Assembly: GCA_009746045.1 (NCBI GenBank)
Contig: RPFO01000079.1
Span: 5,676,233 to 5,740,232, forward strand
DNA: 64,000 nucleotides
Origin: Mesostigma viride
Taxonomy: Eukaryota; Streptophyta; Mesostigmatophyceae; Mesostigmatales; Mesostigmataceae
Direction of reading: 5' to 3'
The notes under the pieces were generated by a model. It saw nothing but the letters and a program-made list of their open reading frames with translations. It did no database searches and was not told the origin of the DNA. Each line of letters starts with the position of its first letter. Position 1 is the stretch's first letter. Both the position numbers and the translations under genes were made by a program. Shown here piece after piece: positions 14,478 to 26,500 of this stretch.

Positions 14478-14585
14478 AAACGCTTCGTGAAGGACGCCGA
14501 GTTGCTTGACATGGCAGAAAAGGGCCGTTTGGACGATGCGAAGCAGGCTATTGCAAGCGGTGCAAATGTAAACTTCGTTTTGGTG
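14478..14585 (+). CDS. Ankyrin exon 1 (capping repeat)
   Basis: Acceptor ...AACATGTAG, donor GTG|GTATGT. Encodes 36 residues including AELLDMAEKGRLDDAKQAIA and SGANVN, a typical N-terminal cap. An in-frame stop lies in the acceptor itself, so an upstream exon must supply the start. Confidence 0.75.
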
Positions 14586-17500
14586 GTATGTTTTTCCCTC
14601 TCTGCTGGTCAACATGACTGTGTGATGTGTCTTCCCACCTACTCACCCACCCACCCCAAGGTTACCTCCTATCTGTTGCACTAATCAAGGTCCCCGTTTG
14701 GATTATTGGCAGGTCGAGTGCGATTCTGCATGTCTTATCTCCTGTATGCTTTGGTGAGCCTGTGATTTTTTTATTGAATGTCTTTTTTTTGGAATATTCT
14801 GCTGACAGCAGTGCATGTGAGGTCTGCTGCAGTTGATGCAACTTCATTCAAAGGATATAATATTGCAACTATGGATCGTCACACTATACATGGCAGGAGA
14901 GTCTAGCTTCATAATCCATGAGAAGTTTTTAACAAGTGAAGAAATATGTATACAAGGAGTTAATGTCTCAGTGTCCAGAGGCCTCAATTGAGGCTTTTTG
15001 GCTCAATTGAGGCCTTTTTCACCAAGATCACATGGGGTACGGTATTTTGGCGGGAAGGACCGGTCCTATGGGCCGTCCGGCCCCAGTGGCGCGAATCTGG
15101 TACATGTGCTGAGCGTCCTGACCCGTTGGGGTCGACAGGGGTCGACGGTTACTGGAAAATACGTGAGGTGGAAAAGTACCTATTTTGGCCACTTTCGTGC
15201 AACAAGACGATGAATTTTCACGAATGCACGACCAATGGGCGGCCTCGAGTAAAATAGACCGTATGGCCACTTCCGTGCATCATTTCGAGCATCATGGAGC
15301 GCGTTGGGCAGATAAATTATCCATGAAGCTAGCCCGACCGCTAAATGTGTCAAAAGTCGGTTTATAAATTCGTGGGGTCGTTATTTGTGTGCTGAATGCC
15401 AGGTTAGTGAAATTCAGATGGGGCGTAGATGGCGTTGATAGTGCGCCTGCCAGCAGGCCGGTGCTTCAATATGTATGCTGGGAAGGAGACTAGCGGAACG
15501 GCGGGGGGGTGTGTTGGGGCAGCCGTGAAGTCCTAAAGGGGCGCTGGTTATATTCGAGCCTTCTGGCGTGTATCCGTAGGTAGAGAAGGGGTGTTTTTAG
15601 GTAGGAAAAACTGGGTTGCGCACAGCGAGAACGCGCGCGCGCCCGGCTATGGCAGCGCTTGTACGCAAGCAGCGCTGGCCCGGGCGTTGGCAGCCGTTTT
15701 CATGCGTCAATGGGCGATGCATGGAGCTACTGTCCGGCAGGAGCGGCCTGCGCTGGTCCCGGAGAGCTTAAAAAAGTCGAGTTTGACCAGCGTAGTTGCA
15801 ATCTGTTGCTTGACCGAAATGCGTGTATAAACTGGTGCATGCACCAGTTTATACACGCATTTCGGTCAAGCAACAGATTGCAACTAGCGTTCCTGTCGCG
15901 GCCACCTCCACTGCCCGCGTTAGTGCGCGCTTCATGATGCCATGTGTCGATGCGTGTGAAAGTTGAGTGCATCCAGGTGGGAGAAGGTTTATATCATCGT
16001 GTGGTTTGTACATAACGTTGCCAGTTTTTTGTTGTTTACCGGCACCTGGCCGGTGTGACTTCAAGGCAGGTTATTACGTAGTGCTGCGCTCTGCGGATGG
16101 GGCCCGTTGTGGAAGCGTGTGTGCTTTCTATAAGAAGCATGATAGTTCCTGCTGCGCTGTCACAGGCAAGCCTTGCAAGTGCCAAGAAATGGGTTATGTA
16201 GAGGTCCGAGAACTGGGTATCTATGTCCATTCATGCTCTTATATCTTGCCATGCTGTTCATGACAGTGCTATCTTAACAGCAACACCTTGTTAGAAAATA
16301 TCATACATAAGTGCATAGGTATAGGGGCTTGGTGAGCGAAGTTAAGCGCTTTGCAGTTCACAACTGTCATGATAATGCATGATCCTTGTGCGTGGTTGCA
16401 ATAGAGGCTGTGGATTCTTCGTAGTTACGTGCAGTACCCATGGCAGGCTAATAATTACTGCCTGCCGTGCTTCGCGACAGCCCCGGCCGTGCAAGTGTGT
16501 GTGTGTGGTCCCTTGGGGAGCATGCCATGCCTTGCCATGCTTTAATACCGGGTCACGGGAAAGCCTTGCAAGACCCGTAAGACACGTTAGATGCATAGGG
16601 AACTGAGCACTATTGCCTCTTTTATGCATGTATCTATGGTCATGTTGTGTTCATGGTGCCGCCGCAGCAACACCCTGTTTTATAAAATCATAATTAAATA
16701 GGTATTGGGGCTGGGAACCCCAAGACAATCATAATAATGGATGTCCTATGCTCATATTATTTGGAATCAAGTTTGTTTGGCTACATGTATATGCAATACC
16801 CAATATAAAAAAGGCCTCAATTGAGGCCTTTTCCTGGACATTGGGACATTAATGCACCAGCTTCCTCATCACTTCTGTCTGGAGTGCTACGCGTAGGCTC
16901 CACACTGATGTTTTCTCTAAGGAGAAATTTCCAGCGCATTCTTTTAATTCAATTTAATTTCCTCATCATGTGTGCCCACACCTCAGCTGACAGAACAGAG
17001 AAGTAGCAGATATATTGCTTGCTGGAGTTTGGAACGATGATGCAGAAGTTTTTGCTGGCACCCTTGCAGTTGGCTGCTCATTGCATGGTATTTGTTGAGC
17101 TCATCATGCAGCTCAGTTCTACTTTGCCTAGCTACTAGCATTAATTCAGAGTGATTTCTGCCATGCAGTTTGCACAGAATTGCTTCTGGAAAATTTAAGT
17201 GGTAGCTCTTGTCATCGCCTCATCGGTGGTGGCTATGTATGCAATGAATGGAACCCTGTTAAAGCCATGGTTTTTCACGCCTAATCCTGAAAGGAACATT
17301 TCTCATGGGTTTGTCGTGTACATAAAGCAAGGATTCGGTGACCAGCCATCTGAGTGAGCATGCACATGGTCAAAGAAAAAAACAGTTGGTGCTCATTTTC
17401 CGGTGCGTGCATAATTAGAACCCATTTGGTATGCCTGGATTGGTTATGTCTGTTCCCAGCAATGTGGGATTCACTATTAATCACTTGTGCAAATGGTGTC

Positions 17501-20500
17501 AAAGGAAGACCTCCAATTGTGCAGCTCTTACTATTATCTCAGAGCACTTTTATTGTTGGTGGTTGAGCTTAGAATTATGATGGATACCTTTGGTAAATAG
17601 GATTGTACACTGCCCATGCAGGACCCTTGTACAGCCTTGAGCCCTCATAGCAAGTGATCAAATCTCATAGCCTTGGATGTTCTAAATATTCATTTCAGCC
17701 AGGGTTACACCTCTGGAATACTCTTTCCAGGCCACAGCCAGGGAAAAAACATATATCTTATTAATAATCATATCCTATCATATAAAACCCACAAATTCTC
17801 ATTGACTTCGGCACCTGTTCTGGACAGGCAGGCATACCTTTTAGATCATATAGTCATATTGATTGTTTGTGCGCAATTTTTCTGGCACATCACCACTACC
17901 AAACTCAAACAAAGACAGTTTTTGTGAACAACCATGCACTAACTAAACGCGGGTAAATGCAATTTGTCTCGTTGGATTGATCATCACGGACATGGGTTAA
18001 AGAGACCGAGTATTTACATCATCTGGCCAAGCTCAGATCTCATCTTGCTCACCACATGCCAGTGCCGTTGTACATAATACTTCTTGCATCTGATCCCTGG
18101 TATGCAAGACTGATGAAGTATCAAGAGCCGTAACCTGAACACCAAATGAATGCCTGGTGCAAAAACACATCCTTAATAGAACTATACAGTTTGTTCGACC
18201 ATGTACAGGTCTGTATGCCAGCATCAGCCCTAATGTTGTTGCCATGCTTCGGTCAGATCACATGCGCTTTTGTTGGCCAAGCTGCCTTCTGCCTCTGGCC
18301 TTGATGCCCAGTCCTTTGGGTAATGGGCTTTGTGTGGTTTCTCAAGTGAATGATAGATACTCAAATCGTCCGGTTTTGGCGCAATTTCCCCTACAAACCG
18401 GAAGATCTAGGCTGGTTTGGGACATGTGCTTTGCATGATTTACCCGTCTTTGACAGTAGATGCTTTACCCCAGAAAGCAGTGTTCATTTTAAAGTCTAGC
18501 CTTCAGGTGGCTATCTTGGTTTATTGCCTGCCCTTGTACTGCATCCAGTATTTTCATGGGCAAAGGTACCAAAAAGAGCTTTCTGCATTCTTGCCTGTTT
18601 CTTAGTAGCTAGCAGTTGAATGTACTCCTGGATCCAGGGATGCCATGCGCTGCCTCTAATTGTCCATGCATGGCGCATGGGTTAATTGTTCTTAATGCGC
18701 ATGTAAGCCCTCTTGTCCTTGCATTATTCTCATCTCCTCGTAGGGAAATTTGTCTTGCCAGACATGTTGATGCAGCATCCTTGGTGGAAATGGACTCCAC
18801 GTGTGGTCGCACGTATTACTTGAGTGTGTTTTGTTCACTTAGATGCTGCATTTGGCATGATTTATTTGCGTCGCAATGTCCAGCCATATGGCCTGAATCT
18901 TTGGTCATGGTTGTGGGCTCCTCTCTTTTGCTGTGCAGGGCCGCTTGGTTCTGCAGCACACGTTGACCTCTGTGGGCCCTACTTTTGTCGTCCTGGCATG
19001 GCTCCCGTTTGTGTGCAAGTGTGTAAACATGGGTGCATGTTGGTGCATGTTGGTGCATGTTGGTGCATGTTGGTGCATGTTGGTGCATGTTGGTGCATGT
19101 TGGTGCATGTTGGTGCATGTTGGTGCATGTTTGTGCGTGTTGGTGCATGTCTGTGCATGTTTGAGCATGTGTGTGCGCAAATGTGTTTAAATGCATGCTT
19201 GAATTTGTGAATGTGTGGGTGTCGCTTGCAGGGAGATTCCCCGCTGCACGCAGCATCGAGAAGTGGCCATGTGGAGGTAGTCAAGCTACTTATCGCCAGC
19301 GGCGCCAACCTGAATGCCAAGGGCTTGGTCAGTGGAGGCGCAGGCCCTGGTGGCCCTGGTGGCATTTGGGACCACGCTTGTGGATGCACAGAGCTTGTGT
19401 GCAATCAGCCTGTGTGTTCCCGCAGGCTGGATGTTATGCTTGGTCATGCAGTACTTATGTAGCCTGTGCCTGGCCTTGTCATGCCTTTTTTTTCCAGCCA
19501 TGTTGCGACCCAAGCACGCTAGGATGGCTGGCTCGCCTAATGGGTTCAAGCTTGTGGTGGGTGTTGCTAAGCTTGAGTGTGAAATGAGTCCCAGTTACCG
19601 CCCGAGCGCGCCACCTTTCTAGTGCTAGTGCCTATACAGTGCATGCGTTCTTGTTCGGGGTAGCTTTCATCCTGGGACCATGCAAACGCAAGCACACTTT
19701 CATGCGGCAGCCTGCGTTTGCAGGCAAAACCAGTTGGTTTGTGCGTGTGATCATGAGTGTGTCATCATCTGCAGTGTGTTGCCATTAGAGATGTTTTCGC
19801 GAGTGTTGAGCTTAAACGTGCCTAGCCATTCAGGGAGCCATTGCCATGCCATTTGCAAAAAATGTAACGTGTCGGAGGACAGATTGGTGCTGGCGATGTT
19901 CACGGATGGTGGTTATGTAAGGGACAGAATTCTATGTGAACCACTTGCTTTTGCTCGCCTACCAACCTAGCTCGCCTACCAACCTACCCTGGCTCAGGGG
20001 GTACCATGGAACAGGAGGTGTGAGGTGGCCCTGAACTGCCCGAGGGTTATATAGGCCCTACCTTGAGGATTATATGGCGGTTTGTCCTTTCAGTGTACCA
20101 AGGGATGACCAACAGTTAAAGTCAGCGCTTTACGTTTACACATGTGCGTGTGGATGATGGCTGTGTGCAGTTTGGGTGGACCCCGCTACATGAAGCAGCA
20201 ACGCAGGGCCATTTGGGCGTCATCAAGCAACTTGTGGCAGGCGGCGCCGACCTCAATACCAAATTCAAGGTCAGTGCCCGGGGCGCTAGCCCTCGTGGCC
20301 AGAGTTCTCCAGATGGACCACCATTACACAAAATTATGGACCCCTGGAGCTTGCCTGCAGGGAGTCTGGGTGTTGCCGCAGACTAGGTGTCATGCCTGGC
20401 AGCGCAGTCGCGTGTGACTGGATGCGTAATTCGCAGGCACGCTTGGATTTTGGCTTGACTCCTGGGGCTGGGCTCATGGTGGCGCTGCACCTAATTGGGG

Positions 20501-23500
20501 TGTGGCAAAGCTGGAATGTTAATCCTTGTGCCTACGCAACGCGTTGTCCTTTTTTCTCTTGATCCTGTAAGCATGCTGCGAGAGCACAACAGCATGCAAG
20601 AGCCAGTCTGCACGGGCAGGCGCGTACTTAAGCTTATCGCCGCCCCATGAGTGTGTCCTGTTTTCTTCTGTGTGCTGCTTCGTGTTGCAATGTCAAGCGG
20701 TGGCCTGAATCTTTGCTCACGGGCGCGGGATCCTCTCTTTTGCTGTGCAGGACCGCTTAGCTCTGCAGCACACGTTGACACGTGCGCACCTATGTGGGCC
20801 CTACTTGTGTTGTCCTGTCATTATTGTACTTTGTGTGCATGTTGGTGCATGTTGGTGCATACGTGCGTCGCGGCTGCATGCAGGATAGCGACACCCCACT
20901 GCTTTGGGCCTTGTTCAAAGGCCATCTGGAGGTGGTCAAGCTTCTCATTGCCAGCGGCGCCGACTTGAATATGAAGAACAAGGTCAGTGCCCGGGTCGCT
21001 AGCCCTCGCGGCCAGAGTTCTCTGGACCACCATTACACAAAATTGTGGACCCCTGGAGCTTGCTGGGAGTCTAGGTTCTGCCGCAGGCTAGGTGCCATGC
21101 CTGGCAGTGCAGTCGCTTGTGACTGGGTGGTTCATTTGTTGGCAGCCACATGGGAACACAGGCAAGCTTGGATGTTGGCTTCACTCCTGGGGCTGAACTC
21201 CTGGTGGGTGCCGCACCTAATGGTGTGGCGAAGATGGAACGTTGACCTTGAACTTGGTGCCTAAACAACACGTTGTCTTTTGTTCTCTTGATCCTGTAAG
21301 CATGGTGCGCAAGCACAATTGCACGCAAGAGCCAGTCTGTGCGTGGGCACAGATGGTCCATGAGTCACTGCGGTCATCACAGTGTGTCCTCTTCCCTGCT
21401 GTGTGCTGCTTCAGGTTGCAATAGACCCCTTTGGAACCGATCCCACCCGGCGATCGGTGCCGAGGCTCTTTTGGATCGGGACAGCTGCCCAGTCTCAGGT
21501 AGGATGACATGCTCTTCCCCCTTCGGAAAGAACCAATCCAACTGGTCAACGTTACATGCACACGAACAGACGCGATGCTGTGGCTGTGTCTGGTCACGCG
21601 TGACAGGCTGGACGTAAAGGACACGTGTAAACGTTTAGCTCAACATGAAACCACCGTGCACTTGACCAAACGGCGAAGCATGGCAGCCTTAGCAAACCTG
21701 AATCTTTGCTCATGGGTGCGGGCTCCTCTCGATTGCTGTGCAGGGCCGCTTTAATAGCTCTGCAGCACACGTTGACACCCGTGTTGGTCTGTACGGCAGT
21801 ACGGGGTACTCGGTAAAACCCTTGCGTACTGTATAAATACAGGTATTTTTGCGAGGGGTAAAAAATACGCGAAAAAACACGCAGTACGGCATACGGGGTA
21901 TTTTTGAAATTGTGCTAAAAAAGTACGGGGTATTATTGAGGCCAAGGCTTAAAGTACGGGGTATTCTAAGGATGTGTGACCCTGCATCCAACAAATGTTA
22001 CTATGTACTATGCTCTCTGCTATTCATTAATGAGCATAATGGCAGTGACTTGCCACCTGCCACACTTAGATCGACATTGCAATACATCCTTCAAGTACAT
22101 TTGTATATTGTGGACACGCAAACTATTGACCATCTAACACCGGTCTCTTTTATTACAATGCATTATTGACAACATAATACATGATTGAATGGTATAATGC
22201 ACCCAGAGCTCTGGCAGCCTCGATGCAGAGGATGTCATAGCACTATAGATGGCAGCTTCGCTGCACAATGACAACAAGTGCATGCCACGAATCCCTAAGA
22301 AATAAAATCATTGGCAATGAACCCAGAATTGACCTTCACTGCTGCGGCAGGTCCATACTTTGCCACTGCCGCGATCATGTTCTTGTACGAGGCACTGGCG
22401 GCGACGTGAAACGGAATGCCATTCTCGTAAAAGAAAGAGGCCTGGGCAAGGCGGACTTCCTGGAGCTGCGCATTGGAAAAGCACTGTGGAATCGTCTTCT
22501 GCACTGCCTTGCCAGAGCCACAAGGGCCAGCACCCGGGGCAGCGGCAGGCAGAAGGGCCTTGGCAACGCGGGCACCGAGCACTGCCTTTTGCTCCTTCTT
22601 TTCCAACCGGGCTGCCTCAGCCGCCTGAAGCCTCCCGATCAGGCCTTCTACATTCCTAGACTGCTGGCAAAATGTGGCTCCCTTGTTGGGGATGTGGCCG
22701 AGATGGCCGACAGCGCGATCCTTGCTAAAGTTGCCAGGCCTGCCGAACTTGTAATCGCACAGCTTGCACGCCTGGCCACCTCTGGCCGACTACCACGTCT
22801 TCCCCACTCACGGTCTTTTCCACCTCGTCAATCAGGTGGAGGTATTGATACTCCTCTCCCCTTTTGACGACTGGAACTCTAGGCATGGTCGCCTCTTTTA
22901 GGATTGCCTAGCGCACAATACATGAACCGGCGCACCCGGCACCCTCTATTTGCTTTAATTGCGTCTTCACTCTTCTGCGTCTTTCTGGCAGTGCACACGT
23001 CCCTAAACCTTATGATTCTGCCATGCATGCTCTGTCCCCTCGCAGCTTTTCTCCCGCGAATAAAAAATCCTGTCAAAAAATGTAGAAAGGCACACCGTCA
23101 CGCGTGTACTAGCAAGTAGCTATGCACTCGCTGCAATTTCAGCAATTTCAGTACCACTGACAGGTCTGGGCCTCTCCCCACCGCGTGACACGTCCACGAC
23201 CTCCAAAATCGGCTAAGTCCAAAGTGAAAAACAGTGAAAATCGTACGGCGTACGCGGTCGAAAGCGTCAGTACCGTGGAATACGGCGTATTTTCATACCC
23301 GAGGTGCCGTACGAACCAACACGGGTTGACACATGCGCACCTCTGTGGGCCCTACTTGTGTTGTCCTGTCATTGTACTTCTTTGTGTGTATGTTGGTGCA
23401 TGTTGGTGCATGTTGGTGCATACGTGCTTTGCGGCTGCATGCAGCATGGAGAGACCCCACTGCATGGGGCCTTGTACGGAGGCCATTTGGAGGTGGCCAT

Positions 23501-26500
23501 GCAGCTAATTGCCAGCGGTGCCGACTTGAATGCCATGGACAATGTAAGTGGGAGGGCAGGCCCTGGGGGCTCTGGTGGCATTTGGGACCGCGGTTGCGGC
23601 AACTTGGGACGCACAGAGCTTGTGTGCAAGAAGCCTGCGTATTTTCGCAGGCCGGATGTTGTGCTTGGATGTGCAACAGCCTGTGGCTGGGCTGGTCATG
23701 CATTGCATGCAGCCATGTTGTGACCCAAGCACGCTTGAATTGTTGGCTCGCCTCATGGGTATGGGGTGGGTGCGGCTAACTTTTAGTGTTAGAACGAGTG
23801 CATAAGCAGTTCATGCGTTTTTGTTCAGGGTAGCATATATCATGGAATTATGCAAATGCAATACACGATCATACAGCATCCCGTGTTTGATGAGGGCCAA
23901 AACCGACCGGCATTTTCTTGTGACCACATGAGTGTGTCATTGTCTGCAGCGTGTTGCCATCACTGCAGACTTTTTCTCCGGTGTTGCTCATACTGTAATC
24001 AGTTTACCCATGCCTGGCCATCCAGGGTGCAACGGCCGTATGCCGTTTGGAAAAAAATGGGAAGGTATGGAAATAAACATTGGTGCTGGCGATGTTCACG
24101 GGTGGTGGCTACGTAAGGGACTTAGTTCTGTGTGAACCACTTGCTTTTCTACCCCTACCAACCTGCCCTGGCCCAGGGGGTACCAGGGCACAGGAGGATT
24201 GAGGTGGCCCTGAACCGCCCTACATAGGTTTATAGGCCCTTCCTTGAGGATTATATGAGGGATTGTCCTGTTAGTGTATCAATGGACAAGCAACGTCGTT
24301 TAGAGTAAGCGCTTAACGTTTACACATGTGCGTGCGGATGATGGGTGTGTGCAGAATGGGTGGACGGCGTTAATGTATGCAGTGCGCAATGACCATTTGG
24401 ACGTGGTCAAGCAACTTGTGGCAGGCGGCGCCGACCTGAATCCGAAGTACGAGGTCAGTGCCCGGGGCGCTAGCCCTCGTGGCCAGAGTTCTCTGGACCA
24501 CCATTACACAAAATTATGGACCCCTGGAGCTTGCTTGCTGGGAGTCTGGGTTCTGCCGCAGGCTAGGTGCCATGCCTGGCAGTGCAGTCGCTTGTGACTG
24601 GGTGGTTCATTTGTTGGCAGCCACATGGGAACACAGGCAAGCTTGGATGTTGGCTTCACTCCTGGGGTTGAACTCCTGGTGGGTGCCGCACCTAATGGTG
24701 TGGCGAAGATGGAACGTTGACCTTGAACTTGGTGCCTAAACAACGCGTTAAGTAAATGCACCCGCCCCAAACAAAAGTGGCCCATGAGTCACTGCGGTCA
24801 TCACAGTGTGTCGTCTTCTCTGCAGTCCGCTCCTTTGAGTTGCTTTTTCTCACCACCATGCAGACGCTCAAGTCTCAACGCTGAAAATGTGTTAACCGTG
24901 CCTGGATTCTGCAGGCCATGTCTCTCAGCGTGCAGCACGATAGCGCCAGCTGCCCTTCAAGGCCTCATTAAACCTTCTTGCGTGCCAGGCAGGTGCAAAT
25001 GCACACATGTGCCCCAATTCGTGTCGCTACAATCGCAAAGAGTCTGCTCCTTGAGAGCTGCCGTTGTTCGTTGCCCGGATCTTGAAGTCCAATACTGTCC
25101 CGCACACATTCCAGCGTCACTGCAGGGGCTGTAACAGTCCTTACACAGCCGACCCTGGCAGGCATGGCTTGTGGCAGGCGCCAGGATCAAGGGCCGCTCG
25201 TTCCATACATACTGTAACCTGGTCACGTCGGTCTTGTCCCGCCAGTGGCCACGGGCGTGGGCTCCGCCTCCTTTGCTGTGCCAGATGCTGACATGCGCTC
25301 ACCCTCTGCGGGCCATTTGCTTTGGCCCTTGGGTTGCTTGGACTTGCGCGCTTCCGTGCACGTTCCTGCATGCTTGTGTGTGTGTTTTGTGGCCGCATGT
25401 AGAGTGGGAGAACCCTGCTGCATGATGCGGCAATCTCCGACCATCTGGACGTGCTAAAGCTACTGATCGCGGGCGGCGCACACATGAACGCCAAGGATGA
25501 TGTCAGTGGGGGCGCTGGCCCTGGCGGTCAAGGCCTTTGGAAGCAGAGCTCACGGCTATGCAAGTCTAGGACCCCCACAGCTTGTCTTCAGTTCCCCACG
25601 TTTGTGTGTTTCCGCATGCTGGTTGTCATACCTGGCAGCGCGGTCGCCTGCGGCTGGCCTAGTATGATGTTCGCGGCAGTATTATGGTGCATGCTCTCTT
25701 TGGCGTCGGCTCCCTTCCTTGGGTTTGGCTATAGAGCGTGACATACCCACACAGCGGCGATAAGATTGTATGGTACTTCTGGGGCTGAAAGAGCACCATG
25801 CAGGAATAACATCCAAGTTTTGAGCAAAGTTGCGTGAAATTTTTGTTTAGAACATTCATCACCCTGGAGCCATGCAATCCGTGTACACTGGCGTGCATGA
25901 GATAGCTACATAATGCGTGCAGAAGCAGTCTTTGCATCGCCGCTTTTCTTCTCTACGGACTGTTGTTAGCGGAGACTTCCCTTTCAGCCGTATGAATGCT
26001 TCATACTGTTGTACAGTTTCCTGGCCATTGTGATGTCAAGTGGCCTGTCCCAGGCCATGTCAGGTACCTGCGCCCTGCCAATGCCTGTGTCCATGTTGCC
26101 ATAATCCCAAGTGAAATCTGCTTGTTCGCTTTGCTCTCCCTTTTGGCCATTTCCATTCCGCAGTGTCAAAGCTCCTTTTTTAAAAAAACCTGAGAACTGA
26201 AATAATTAACCTGATGCGGTTATATCAGAAATAAAGATTTGCTATTCATGACTTGTTGAATTTTGCATGTTAAACCATTCTTTTTACTTCCTTGTATGCT
26301 GTGATCGTGAGTCTTGTAGTTGATTTCTTCTTGTTATTGACCCTTAAAATTTCTAGACAAGAATGGAAACAACTAAAAAACAGGAAAGCCATGAATTTAT
26401 TGACATGAAACACCATTAGATCTTGAAAAATTATGGTTGATCTCGTAATCACTGCTTACCTTGTTTTGTTGTGAATGTGTATTGGATGATACAAGGTTTG

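Noticed and set aside
18816-19404. Cys-Met-Leu-Val-His-Val-Gly-Ala and His-Gln-His-Ala-Pro-Thr frames
   Set aside because: Decanucleotide array in an ankyrin intron; the real exon is 19232-19327.
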